NCBI GenBank assembly: GCA_045636065.1 | Contig: JAZTWW010000036.1 | Location: forward strand, 1-64,000 | DNA: 64,000 nt | Direction of reading: 5' to 3' | From: RGIG5050 sp045636065 | GTDB lineage: Bacteria > Verrucomicrobiota > Kiritimatiellia > RFP12 > UBA1067 | Part shown: piece by piece, positions 1-8,332 of the stretch | Layout: the number at the start of each line of letters is the position of its first letter | Numbering within the stretch: the first letter of the stretch is position 1 | Program-made: the position numbers and the translations under genes | Notes under the pieces: generated by a model | Told to the model about the DNA's origin: nothing | What the model saw: only the letters and a program-made list of their open reading frames with translations | Databases searched by the model: none

Positions 1-3000
1 CGCCTTGCCCGCCTTCTCGACCACGGTGGCGATCAGATCAGTCTTGCCGTCCAAACCTTCGAATCCATTCCCCGTAAGGGTGTAGGCCGTCGCTCCGCGC
101 TGCACCTTGCCGCTTATCTTCCCGGCGGCGGTGACCGTGAATGACTGCACCGCACCTGCGAGAGAATCGTTCATGCCGCCCCAGACATATCCTGTGAACG
201 TCCCCTGCGCCCAGTCGTAGAGCGGAAGGACCGTGACTTCCACGTTGTACACCTTTGAGGACTTGCCCGCGGATGTGGCGGTAAGCTTCACCTTGGAGGG
301 CGTCACTACTCCGGTCTTGGCGTTCTTCTTGGAGGCCGTAGTCGGGATGCCAGAGATGGAGTAGGCCTTGGTCTCCTTGTCCTGGACAAGCTTGAGCCCC
401 GCAGGAAGCCCCGTCGCCTTGAGAGTTATCGCGCTAAGCCCCGAGGTGGCAAGCGGCCAGTCCGTCGCCACGCCGCACATCACGTCCCAATTGGGGACAA
501 TCCCCTCGTCAAGCCCGGTCCAGGTGGAGCCTGTCCCCATTCCGGAGGGGGTGGCGATTTCAAGTCCGATCGCGGTCTTGTCCTCGGTTGCGAGGGCAAA
601 TTGCGCGGTGAAGGAAGCGTCATCCATCGACATCACGTAAGACCAGCTTGCAGCCGTCGAAACGATCATGCCATCGCCGTTGAGCCATCCTGAAAAGACA
701 CTTCCCTTGGCAGGCGTCGCCTTGAGCGTCACCTTCTTGCCGTATGGATAGCGCCCGGCACCAGAAACAGTCCCTGTCGCTTCTGGGTCTTTCCAGGGCG
801 CGACGGCCAATGACAGCGTGGGGAATTCCACTTCGAAAGTAGCGGTGGCAACCTGCTTGTCCCTGCCCTTCGTGGCCGTAAAATAGACTGTATAGGTGCC
901 CTCTTTGGTTGCCACTCCCGTTATGGCTGCATTCTTGGCGTCATATTTCAAGCCTGACGGGAGACCCGATACCGCGAGCTTCCATCCGTCACCTGTAACG
1001 GCGGAAATCGTTGCATGAAGATCGGGCGCAACGCCACCTTGAAGCAGGTACAGACCGGCGGAATCAAGCCCGGCGGATACGAAAAGATCCGTCGTGAGAT
1101 TCGGAACGGTGAGCGTGAATTGAGCCATCACAGGCGTCTTCACCGTCGCGTTGGTCGCGCTCACCGTCACGGTATACACGCCAGGCTTTGTCGCCTTGCC
1201 GGAAATTGCCATCGCCTTCGTATCGTACTTCAGGCCCGCCGGAAGCCCCTTGACCGTGACTTTTGTGGCGCTTTCCGAGAATATCAGAGGCTTCAGTTCA
1301 AGCGTAAACGAGCCCTCAGGGTCCGCCAAGTACGCTTCGGCAAGACAGACAAGTAGTCCGTCAACGGGCAGCCAATAGGCATAGAGAACGGTGTCTTCGG
1401 TAATTATGGCCTCAGCGTCAACCCTTTCTCCGCCTTTTGCCGCATCGAACCATCCAATAAAGGAGAACCCTTCCTTTGATGGAACAGGCAGCTCGCCTAT
1501 CGGTTCACCGTAGAACGCAGCGACTGCATCAAGCTCCAAGTCGCCGTCCATCAGCGAAACGACGCTGTCTGCGGCTCTCCATTGAGCGACATATGTGACG
1601 TTCGAAGCAGGGACCGTGGCCGCAACCTCCGGCAGCCATCCGGCAAAGCGGTGAAGCTTGCGCGTGACTTCAGGCGCATCGATCCCGGTTCCGTATTCAA
1701 GCCTTTCGCTCCGGCCGCCTTCGCCGCCATTGGCGTCGAATGTGACGGTATAGCGGTTTATCTCCCACTGCGCGACATACGTGACATCGAAGTCCGGAAC
1801 TTTTTCCGCAATCTCCGGTTGCCACCCCTTGAAGGTGTAGCCTTCCCTTGTCACCGCCGGCGCGACGATATCCGCTGCGTAATCCAGCACTTGGCTCCAG
1901 CCGCCTTCACCGCCGTTTGCATCGAACGTGACCGTATGTTTGTTTACCGTCCACTGGGCCACGTACGTTGCATCGCCTGCCTGGACGGTTGCCGGAACTT
2001 CAGGCAGCCACCCGTTGAATGTGTATCCCGCCCTTGTCACGGCAGGCTCGATGAGATCCGCTCCGTAATCGAGCTCCCCGCTCCAGCCGCCTTCTCCGCC
2101 ATTGGCGTCAAACGTGACAGTATAGCGGTTTGTCCCCCAGCACGGATAAAGCGTCAAGGATGCATTATCCCCGTATATCGCGCCGAAGGCGTACGCCATC
2201 TCCCCGCCATCGCTTGCCGACCAGCCGGTCTGAGTATGGCCGGTGCGCGCAAAAAGCGCGCCTTCAACCGTCAGCGGGGCGTCATGTAACTTAGTCTCCG
2301 TCAGCGGCGAACCGGATCCATACATCCCGGGGTCGTATGTCACCTCGTATGTTTTCACCGACCAGTGCGCATAATAGGTGATGTCGCCGGTGACAGTAGC
2401 ATCGGAGAAGACCATCTCGCCGCCCTCTTCGGCGGTGAACCAGCCGTCAAACGAATAGCCTGGGCGAATCATGGACGGCAGGTAGCCGACAGTGGAGCCG
2501 TAGGCGAGCTCTCTGGCTACAGGCCATGCGATTACGCCATTCGCGTCGAGTGTTACGGTATATGTGTTGATTTCCCAGCACGGGTAAAGCGTCAGCGCGG
2601 AATTGTTCGCGTATGTCTGGCCCAGATTATGCGTCTTGGGGCCGCCATCGCTTGTGGTCCAGCCGATCTGCGTATAGCCGGGGCGCGTGAACAGTGCGTC
2701 GCAAAGCACTATGTCGCAGGCATACACCTTTATTACCGTCCGCAGTTGACCCTCCCCAAACTCTCCCGGATCGTACGTTACCTGGTACGTATAGGCCGTC
2801 CAGTGTGCGTAGAAGATGGAATCTCCTTTTATGACAGTGTCTGCATAGACCCTCTCGCCGCCCTCCGCGGCGGTGAACCAGCCGTCGAATGTGTAGCCCC
2901 TGCGCGTTGGATCGGGCGGCAGCTCGCCAACGGCTGAACCATACGTGACGCGCATGTCTGTCGGAGATCCCACCCCGGAGACGAACGTGACGTCATAGAC

Positions 3001-5436
3001 GCCGACCGACCAGTGCGCGTAGAAAGTAACATCGTCCGTGACGACAGTGTATGCAAAGACCCCGGCACCGCCGGAGGCGGACCTGAACCAGCCGTCGAAC
3101 TTGAAGCCCTCCCGCACAGGAACCGGCAGCGAAACGATGCTCGCATTGGCGAGCACATCCGTTTCCGCTATGTCGCATTCGCCGCCATTTGCATTGAAAA
3201 CGACCTTGCATCTCTTTGGCGTCCAGACGATATCGCCCAGATCGCCTGAAAATCCGTCCGCCCCGTCATACTGCCAATAAAGCCTCTGCTCCCCGGGAGA
3301 TGCCACTTCATACGTTACGGTCTGCCAGCCGGAATCTCCGGTAAGGGCCGGCACGGCATTTTCGTCATTGACATAAAAACTGAATTGGTCCATGTTGGCG
3401 GCGGATGAGGTCTTCCACCTGAAGGAAACCGTACCGGGACCCGTCACAAAATGGCCGATTCCCCCGCCGGACGACGGGAACGTCCATGAGCCGTCGCCGC
3501 TCCGATCCAAAGCGCCTTGCGAACAGGAGGGATTGTCCCCGATATAGTAGAATACGGCCACATTGCTTCCGGAGAACACGGAATTGTCGTTTACGTTGTC
3601 TCGGACAGCCGAAGGGAGCTCCGCGCGACAAAGCGCAGGGCATTCAGCAAAGGCCATCCGGCCGATATCCGCCACTCCAGGCGGAACCACCACGGTTTCA
3701 AGGTTCCAGCATCCATAAAATGCAGCGGCTCCTATGTACGTCAGACTGGCAGGCAATCTGACGCCTGTAATACGGTTGCACCCCTGAAAAGCCGCTTCAC
3801 CTATACCCGTTACTCCATCGGGAACGACGACTACCTTTTCTGTCGAGAATTCGGGGAGCGTCACTTTCAGAAGAACGCCGTTCTCGATCGTAAGTTCGCA
3901 TCCCGTCAATGTCCAATGTGCGTAGAAGGTGGAGTCGTCCGTCACTATGGTCGAGGAGCCGACCTGCTCGCCTCCCTCCGCGGAGGTAAACCAGCCGTCA
4001 AACGTGTAGCCGTCGCGCACCGGCACCGGCAGAGACGAAACAACGATTGAATCTCCGCTTTTGAAGACCATCGACGACGGTGAAACGTTGCCGCCGTTTG
4101 CATCAAACTCAACAGTCACCGGAACAGGGTCGATGTTGACCGCATTATTGATGTTGACACCCTCCCAGGATTCGCTTGGGGCGCACCCGTCCTGGAAATA
4201 TGCGCAGCACTGAGGATCGACGTTATCAAACACATGAGCGCCAATCTGGGGAGCCATTCCCTCGAATGTCAGACTTTTAAGGGAGATGCATTTGTTGAAC
4301 GCACGTTCCTCTATATTCGTCACACTCGCGGGAATCGTGACGGATGCAAGATTTCTGCAGTTTGAAAAAGCGTACGGCCCGATTGCCGTCACGCCGTCCG
4401 GTATCGTCAGACTCTTCAAGTTTCCGCAGTTGGAGAACGCATACTCCCCGATGTCCGTGACATCTTCTGGGATAAGAGCCTCTATGATACCCTCAAGGGC
4501 CGCGATCACCGTTCCGTTGCTTGAAATCAGCATGCCGGACTCTTCCCTGAAGGCGGATCCGGCCGGAGAGACGATAAATGCCGTAAGGTTCGGACAGCCG
4601 TCGAATGTGGTGCCGGCGACAGTCCCTGCGCTCCCTGGAAGCGTCACTCTTGCAAGACGCGTGCAATCGCCGAACGCATGGCCCAATATCTCCTGTGCGC
4701 CCCCTGGAATGGTGACGCTCTCAAGGGATTCGCAACCCCTAAATGCATTCCACGCGATGCTGACCACCGTCTCGGGGATATCGAAGTCCACGAGCGACCT
4801 GCAGCCTTCGAACGCCCCTTGCTCTATGTATACGGGTCCATCGTTTACCGTCACATTCTCAAGGTACCGGCAACCGTAGAACGCCCCGTACGGCACAACC
4901 GTCTCATCCGTGATCGAAAGCGAATTCAAATAGACGGGGATACGGTATCTGGCATAGTTGTCTTCGTGGATGTACTGCGTTTTATACGGCTGCCACGTCT
5001 CTTCCGCCCCGGCAAAGTCCTCTTCTCCGAATATCCAGCCGAAGAGCGATTCCTTGACCCCGCTGTTGCCGCGCCTCGATCCTACGAACGGCAGCGTCAG
5101 GCTCGAAAGCGATCCGCAGCCGCTGAAAACGCCATAGCCCATGTTCGTGACGCAGTTCGGCACGGTCATGTAGCCAAGAAGTGTGCAATCGCGGAAAGCG
5201 TAATCCCCTATGCTTCTGACGAGACGGCCGTTCACCCGCTCGGGGACATCAAGAGCCCCCACCGGATCGGGCGAGACGCCGCGCACCTCCACCCCGTCCG
5301 TCTTGTCGAGGAACGTGTAGTTCCACGTGTAGCCGGTCTCCGGATCGGTCCACGTGTCCGCCCTCGCGCATACAGCCGCCATCGAGATTGCCGCGAACAT
5401 AAGCGCAGTGATCCGGAACATGTACGATTCTTTCAT
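1..5436 (-). CDS. Giant secreted BspA-like LRR / InlB-repeat surface protein (C-terminus outside window)
   Basis: The reading frame is open from the ATG at 5436 to the window edge, about 1812 codons, with no stop seen. Residues 1-28 look like a Sec signal peptide (MKESYMFR, hydrophobic core, then CARA-DT). Residues 45-430 are BspA-type leucine-rich repeats (cores such as IGDYAF, CTLLGYMTVP, SLTLP). One InlB/Flg_new unit (GYTFDGWFT, FYAHW) follows, then a second short LRR block, a beta-sandwich segment (about 632-730, motif GTVSFRWKTSS), about ten more InlB units (about 740-1333) and Ig-like domains (GLPAGLKYD, ISGKATK). No enzyme motif is visible. By family it is probably a cell-surface adhesin or host/mucus-binding protein; the substrate is unknown. 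Its promoter lies directly upstream and predicts a leaderless mRNA. The anchoring domain would lie outside the window. Confidence 0.88.
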   Translation of the reverse strand, partial: MKESYMFRITALMFAAISMAAVCARADTWTDPETGYTWNYTFLDKTDGVEVRGVSPDPVGALDVPERVNGRLVRSIGDYAFRDCTLLGYMTVPNCVTNMGYGVFSGCGSLSSLTLPFVGSRRGNSGVKESLFGWIFGEEDFAGAEETWQPYKTQYIHEDNYARYRIPVYLNSLSITDETVVPYGAFYGCRYLENVTVNDGPVYIEQGAFEGCRSLVDFDIPETVVSIAWNAFRGCESLESVTIPGGAQEILGHAFGDCTRLARVTLPGSAGTVAGTTFDGCPNLTAFIVSPAGSAFREESGMLISSNGTVIAALEGIIEALIPEDVTDIGEYAFSNCGNLKSLTIPDGVTAIGPYAFSNCRNLASVTIPASVTNIEERAFNKCISLKSLTFEGMAPQIGAHVFDNVDPQCCAYFQDGCAPSESWEGVNINNAVNIDPVPVTVEFDANGGNVSPSSMVFKSGDSIVVSSLPVPVRDGYTFDGWFTSAEGGEQVGSSTIVTDDSTFYAHWTLTGCELTIENGVLLKVTLPEFSTEKVVVVPDGVTGIGEAAFQGCNRITGVRLPASLTYIGAAAFYGCWNLETVVVPPGVADIGRMAFAECPALCRAELPSAVRDNVNDNSVFSGSNVAVFYYIGDNPSCSQGALDRSGDGSWTFPSSGGGIGHFVTGPGTVSFRWKTSSAANMDQFSFYVNDENAVPALTGDSGWQTVTYEVASPGEQRLYWQYDGADGFSGDLGDIVWTPKRCKVVFNANGGECDIAETDVLANASIVSLPVPVREGFKFDGWFRSASGGAGVFAYTVVTDDVTFYAHWSVGVYDVTFVSGVGSPTDMRVTYGSAVGELPPDPTRRGYTFDGWFTAAEGGERVYADTVIKGDSIFYAHWTAYTYQVTYDPGEFGEGQLRTVIKVYACDIVLCDALFTRPGYTQIGWTTSDGGPKTHNLGQTYANNSALTLYPCWEINTYTVTLDANGVIAWPVARELAYGSTVGYLPSMIRPGYSFDGWFTAEEGGEMVFSDATVTGDITYYAHWSVKTYEVTYDPGMYGSGSPLTETKLHDAPLTVEGALFARTGHTQTGWSASDGGEMAYAFGAIYGDNASLTLYPCWGTNRYTVTFDANGGEGGWSGELDYGADLIEPAVTRAGYTFNGWLPEVPATVQAGDATYVAQWTVNKHTVTFDANGGEGGWSQVLDYAADIVAPAVTREGYTFKGWQPEIAEKVPDFDVTYVAQWEINRYTVTFDANGGEGGRSERLEYGTGIDAPEVTRKLHRFAGWLPEVAATVPASNVTYVAQWRAADSVVSLMDGDLELDAVAAFYGEPIGELPVPSKEGFSFIGWFDAAKGGERVDAEAIITEDTVLYAYWLPVDGLLVCLAEAYLADPEGSFTLELKPLIFSESATKVTVKGLPAGLKYDTKAMAISGKATKPGVYTVTVSATNATVKTPVMAQFTLTVPNLTTDLFVSAGLDSAGLYLLQGGVAPDLHATISAVTGDGWKLAVSGLPSGLKYDAKNAAITGVATKEGTYTVYFTATKGRDKQVATATFEVEFPTLSLAVAPWKDPEATGTVSGAGRYPYGKKVTLKATPAKGSVFSGWLNGDGMIVSTAASWSYVMSMDDASFTAQFALATEDKTAIGLEIATPSGMGTGSTWTGLDEGIVPNWDVMCGVATDWPLATSGLSAITLKATGLPAGLKLVQDKETKAYSISGIPTTASKKNAKTGVVTPSKVKLTATSAGKSSKVYNVEVTVLPLYDWAQGTFTGYVWGGMNDSLAGAVQSFTVTAAGKISGKVQRGATAYTLTGNGFEGLDGKTDLIATVVEKAGKA
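1586..2143 (-). repeat. Three tandem 186-bp InlB-type units inside the giant LRR gene
   Basis: Three consecutive units with a 186-bp (62-codon) period; the shared string gccgcctt falls at 1714, 1900 and 2086. Each encodes YTVTFDANGGEGG, then GYTF.GW, then ATY.AQW. They are much more alike than the other InlB units in the gene, which suggests recent in-frame duplication. Confidence 0.8.
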
Positions 5437-5442
5437 GCGGGA

Positions 5443-5471
5443 ATTATACTATATACTGGGGAGTAATGCAA
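5443..5471 (-). promoter_or_regulatory. Promoter of the giant LRR gene, predicted leaderless
   Basis: On the minus strand the -35 box is TTGCAT (5466-5471), the spacer is 17 bases and the -10 box is TATAAT (5443-5448). Only six bases (TCCCGC) separate the -10 box from the ATG, so transcription should begin at or next to the start codon. No Shine-Dalgarno site fits in that space. Confidence 0.7.
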
Positions 5472-5474
5472 GCG

Positions 5475-5566
5475 CCCATTCCAAGTCCATTCATTGGATT
5501 TATCACTTTTATCGCTTCTGCCCATTCACAGTCCATTCATTGGATTTATCGCTTTTATCGCGTTTA
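5475..5566. repeat. Two tandem copies of a 46-bp intergenic repeat, followed by an 18-bp tandem pair
   Basis: Copies start at 5475 and 5521 and share the core gtccattcattggatttatc with a few mismatches. A third copy lies on the other strand at 54736-54777. Immediately downstream a different unit, tcccctacgaatccccct, is repeated twice (5581-5616). The whole gap between the giant LRR gene and the next gene consists of this repeat material plus the promoter. Confidence 0.75.
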
Positions 5567-5619
5567 TCCCTTTTATCCCTTCCCCTACGAATCCCCCTTC
5601 CCCTACGAATCCCCCTTCC

Positions 5620-6150
5620 TCATTCGGTAAGCCAGACGATGTCGAAATCGGCGCCAGGGAGGAAGGATCCAAGAATGGCGGCCGCCTCGGCCTTGGCCTC
5701 GGCGAGGAAGCGCTCGTGGCCGGCCTGGCGCTCGACGAGCGCCTGCGCCTTTGAAAGAAGCTCGCTTCTCGCGCGCATAAGTTTGGAGTCCTTCACGAAC
5801 AGCCCGGTGGAGGCGTCGTACTGGCGCGAGCGGGACATGTCCACCCTCGGGTGCGAGACTTTCGGAGGAGGCAGGGATATGACCGTCCGCCCGCCATCAT
5901 CGCTTTTTGAGATGCGCGAGAAATCTACGGTATAGATCGCATCGCCGACGATAAGGTAGTCGAGCCTCGTCTTGGACGTGCTGGCCGTAAGGCGCTCCGA
6001 GACGGACACGCAAAGTACGACAAGTTCGCCCATATCCTCGACGCCCTCGATGTCGAGCGTATGCTCCACCTTGGGCGCGGAGGCAAATATGCCCGTGTAG
6101 AGCGCAAACACCCCTGCACCGGCAAGGAGAATGGAAAGAAGCCACTTCAT
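5620..6150 (-). CDS. DUF4230 family membrane-anchored protein (downstream copy)
   Basis: A 176-residue protein with one N-terminal membrane segment (LLSILLAGAGVFALYTGIF) that probably anchors it with the rest outside the cytoplasm. The middle (about 30-115) has the DUF4230 pattern: a beta-rich stretch with LDYLIVGDAIYTVDFSRI, then ISLPPPKVSHPRVD. The rest is a charged helical tail (SELLSKAQALVERQ). The family's function is unknown. The ATG overlaps the stop of the upstream DUF4230 gene by four bases (ATGA) and has a strong AAAGGAGG site, so the two are translationally coupled and may form a complex (inference). Confidence 0.75.
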   Translation of the reverse strand: MKWLLSILLAGAGVFALYTGIFASAPKVEHTLDIEGVEDMGELVVLCVSVSERLTASTSKTRLDYLIVGDAIYTVDFSRISKSDDGGRTVISLPPPKVSHPRVDMSRSRQYDASTGLFVKDSKLMRARSELLSKAQALVERQAGHERFLAEAKAEAAAILGSFLPGADFDIVWLTE

Positions 6151-6839
6151 TGCGCCTCCTTTCCGGCCCAGCCGAACGACCCGACCTTGTATCCCATCCT
6201 CGAATACATCGCCCCGAGAAGCGCCTCGGCGCGCCGCCGCGCGGCGTTCGCGACATCATCAGACGATGCAGCCGCCCTGATGCGCCTCTCGGCCTCTTCA
6301 AGGACGAGCGCGTGCATTTCGCCAACAGCCTTCTGCGACGTGAAAAGCCCCCTCTTCTGGTCGACGAGCTCCGTGGCGTCGCCGTCGACGCGCGCGCGGG
6401 AGACCTTGGGCTGGGCAAGGCCCGAGACGGAGATCCTGCCGCCGCCGCCACCGGAAATCACCATGCCGGAGAGGTCCACGCCTATCAGAGCGTCGCCCTT
6501 TACATGGTATAGGGCCTTCACTCCGCCGGAATCGACCGACGCGAAATCTGATACGACAACCTTGAGAGGCGCAAGGCTCGATATGCGCCTTATCCGCTCC
6601 TGGACAGGCTCATCCTCTTTGGAGACAAACGACAAGGCCGATCCCATCCAGGCACGGGAATACGCGACATGGAAAAAGGCCGCAACCGCAGCCACATTCA
6701 AGATCCAAAGCAAGGGCGAGATTACGGGCAGGCGGAAGAACCGCCTTTTCCGCCGTTCGGGAGGACGCTGCCCGCCATTGGACGCGGGCTTCTCCACATC
6801 CTCGTCTACTGGGATGTCGTGTACGTCGTTGACTCCCAT
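6147..6839 (-). CDS. DUF4230 family membrane-anchored protein (upstream copy)
   Basis: A 230-residue protein: charged cytoplasmic N-terminus of about 45 residues (basic PERRKRRFFR), a membrane segment (about 38-62, PLLWILNVAAVAAFFHVAY), then a DUF4230-like domain with KALYHVKGDALIGVDLSGM and ISVSGLAQPKVSRARVD, and a helical tail rich in Ala, Arg and Glu. It is a diverged paralogue of the next gene in the operon: the two share the VSHPRVD/VSRARVD signature and the same layout. The start has a GAGGAGG site. It overlaps the preceding small gene by 34 bases. Function unknown. Confidence 0.75.
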   Translation of the reverse strand: MGVNDVHDIPVDEDVEKPASNGGQRPPERRKRRFFRLPVISPLLWILNVAAVAAFFHVAYSRAWMGSALSFVSKEDEPVQERIRRISSLAPLKVVVSDFASVDSGGVKALYHVKGDALIGVDLSGMVISGGGGGRISVSGLAQPKVSRARVDGDATELVDQKRGLFTSQKAVGEMHALVLEEAERRIRAAASSDDVANAARRRAEALLGAMYSRMGYKVGSFGWAGKEAQ

Positions 6840-7066
6840 ACAAGCTCCTCCTCGTCCTCTATGCAGCCCCTGTCGACGAGAATCGCAACAAGCGCGATAA
6901 GCCCGGCCACCGCCACCGTCGCAAAGGCCTTCGCGAAAGCGGCCTTGAAGGAGGATCCCCGCACCTTTGGCGCCGCGGCGGCAGGCGCGGCGGCAAGAGC
7001 TTCAGCAGCCCCACCTGCGGCATCGCCCGTCTCGGCCGCGGGCCGTTGATCCGTTTCGCCTGCCAT
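6806..7066 (-). CDS. Small single-pass membrane protein upstream of the DUF4230 pair
   Basis: An 86-residue protein starting at MAGETDQ; a GGAGGTG site lies eight bases upstream, which is why this start is preferred over an upstream in-frame one that would overlap metK. It has an Ala/Pro-rich N-terminus, one membrane helix (AFATVAVAGLIALVAILVD) and an acidic tail (CIEDEEELVW). I recognise no family. Tight spacing with metK (five bases from its stop) and overlap with the following gene place it in an operon with the DUF4230 proteins. Confidence 0.65.
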   Translation of the reverse strand: MAGETDQRPAAETGDAAGGAAEALAAAPAAAAPKVRGSSFKAAFAKAFATVAVAGLIALVAILVDRGCIEDEEELVWESTTYTTSQ

Positions 7067-7071
7067 AATGC

Positions 7072-8250
7072 CTACACCTCCGATTTGAGGGCATCGATCT
7101 TGTCCGTGCGCTCCCACGGGAAGATGTCGCGCCCGAAATGCCCGTATGACGCGCTCTGGCGGTAGTTCCAGCCGGAAGGATGCCTCAGGTCGAGTTCCTT
7201 TATGATCGATCCGGGACGGAAATCGAAAACATTGCCGGATTTGAGTATGGCCTCAAGCCTTGCGTCGTCCACGCCGCGCGCGGTGCCGAACGTATCGACG
7301 CTGACGCATATCGAAACGGGGGTGTCGATGCCAATGGCGTACGCCACCTGTATCTGGCACTTGCCGGCAAGGCCTGCGGCCACGATGTTCTTTGCCGCGT
7401 AGCGCGCATAGTATGCGGCGCTCCTGTCGACCTTCGAGGGATCCTTCCCCGAAAACGCGCCGCCGCCGTGCGCAGCCATGCCGCCGTATGTGTCGACGAT
7501 TATCTTGCGGCCCGTAAGCCCGGAGTCCCCGCATGGGCCGCCGACGACGAATTTTCCCGTTGGGTTGACGAAGAACCTCGTCCGCTCCGAAAGAAGCCCG
7601 GTGCCGCCGAGCACTTCACGGCATACATCGCGTATCGCACCGTATGTGGATTCGCACGCGCCCTCCTCGGTCGTCTGGTGCGACAGGACGACTGTATCTA
7701 TCGCCACGGGGCGGTTGCCGTCGTAGACGACGCTGAGCTGGGCCTTGGCGTCGGGCCTGAGCATGGGCATGGCGCCGGAGTGGCGAAGCTCGGAAAAGCG
7801 GCGCATGAGCGCATGGCTCCACGCGAGAGGGAACGGCATGAGCGAAGGAGTCTCGTCCGTCGCGTAGCCGAACATCATGCCCTGGTCGCCTGCGCCCTGC
7901 ATGGACTCGTCGCCCCTGTCGACGCCCTGTTTGATATCCGGGCTCTGGGCGTGGACGTTCGTAAGGTACCTGAAGGTGTCGTAGCTGAAGCTTTCGGCCG
8001 GAACGTCATATCCGATATCCCTGACGACACCCCTTGCGATGGCCTCGGCGTCTATCGACTCGAAGCCCTTGCACGTGATCTCGCCCATGTTGACGACGAG
8101 ATCGGGGCCGACCATCGTCTCGCACGCGACGCGCGCGGAATCGTCCGCCTTGAGGCATGCGTCGAGGATCGCGTCTGAGATCTGGTCGGCCACCTTGTCG
8201 GGATGGCCTTCGCTCACTGATTCGGATGAGAATACGAACCTTTTCGACAT
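7072..8250 (-). CDS. metK: S-adenosylmethionine synthetase
   Basis: A 392-residue enzyme, the usual MetK length, making SAM from methionine and ATP in the cytoplasm. Signature segments are SEGHPDKVADQISDAILDA near the N-terminus, GAGDQGMMFGYA (about 115-126) and GGGAFSGKDPSKVDRS (about 258-273). The start at MSKRFVF has a GAAGGAG site; the longer frame would add 18 residues without family support. The gene follows fba by 82 bases. That leader holds a strong hairpin with an alternative pairing partner, so metK may be regulated by attenuation. Confidence 0.97.
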   Translation of the reverse strand: MSKRFVFSSESVSEGHPDKVADQISDAILDACLKADDSARVACETMVGPDLVVNMGEITCKGFESIDAEAIARGVVRDIGYDVPAESFSYDTFRYLTNVHAQSPDIKQGVDRGDESMQGAGDQGMMFGYATDETPSLMPFPLAWSHALMRRFSELRHSGAMPMLRPDAKAQLSVVYDGNRPVAIDTVVLSHQTTEEGACESTYGAIRDVCREVLGGTGLLSERTRFFVNPTGKFVVGGPCGDSGLTGRKIIVDTYGGMAAHGGGAFSGKDPSKVDRSAAYYARYAAKNIVAAGLAGKCQIQVAYAIGIDTPVSICVSVDTFGTARGVDDARLEAILKSGNVFDFRPGSIIKELDLRHPSGWNYRQSASYGHFGRDIFPWERTDKIDALKSEV

Positions 8251-8332
8251 CTTGGACTCCTTCAAGACCGGAACCGCCTGCCCAGCTGAAGCAGACGGTT
8301 CCAATCAACGACATTGATCTATGCAACCGTCT
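8251..8332 (-). promoter_or_regulatory. metK leader with two competing hairpins
   Basis: On the minus strand a 12-bp hairpin with one G-U pair (arms GGAACCG and CGGTTCC extended by CTGC/GCAG, 9-base loop) occupies 8270-8302. Its 5' arm contains AACCGT, which can instead pair with ACGGTT just after the fba stop codon. The two folds are mutually exclusive. There is no U-run after the hairpin, so it is not a plain terminator. It matches no SAM riboswitch consensus I can recall. A cis-regulatory role is inference. Confidence 0.4.

Noticed and set aside
4286..4879. Plus-strand open frame with regular Pro/Ser repeats opposite the LRR region
   Set aside because: The apparent repeats mirror the leucine-rich repeats on the other strand.
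5474..5616. The tandem repeats as a CRISPR array
   Set aside because: Units are contiguous with no unique spacers, and there are no cas genes in the window.
8270..8302. Plain intrinsic terminator after fba
   Set aside because: The stem is strong but no U-run follows, and an alternative pairing partner exists, so it is reported as a possible regulatory leader instead.
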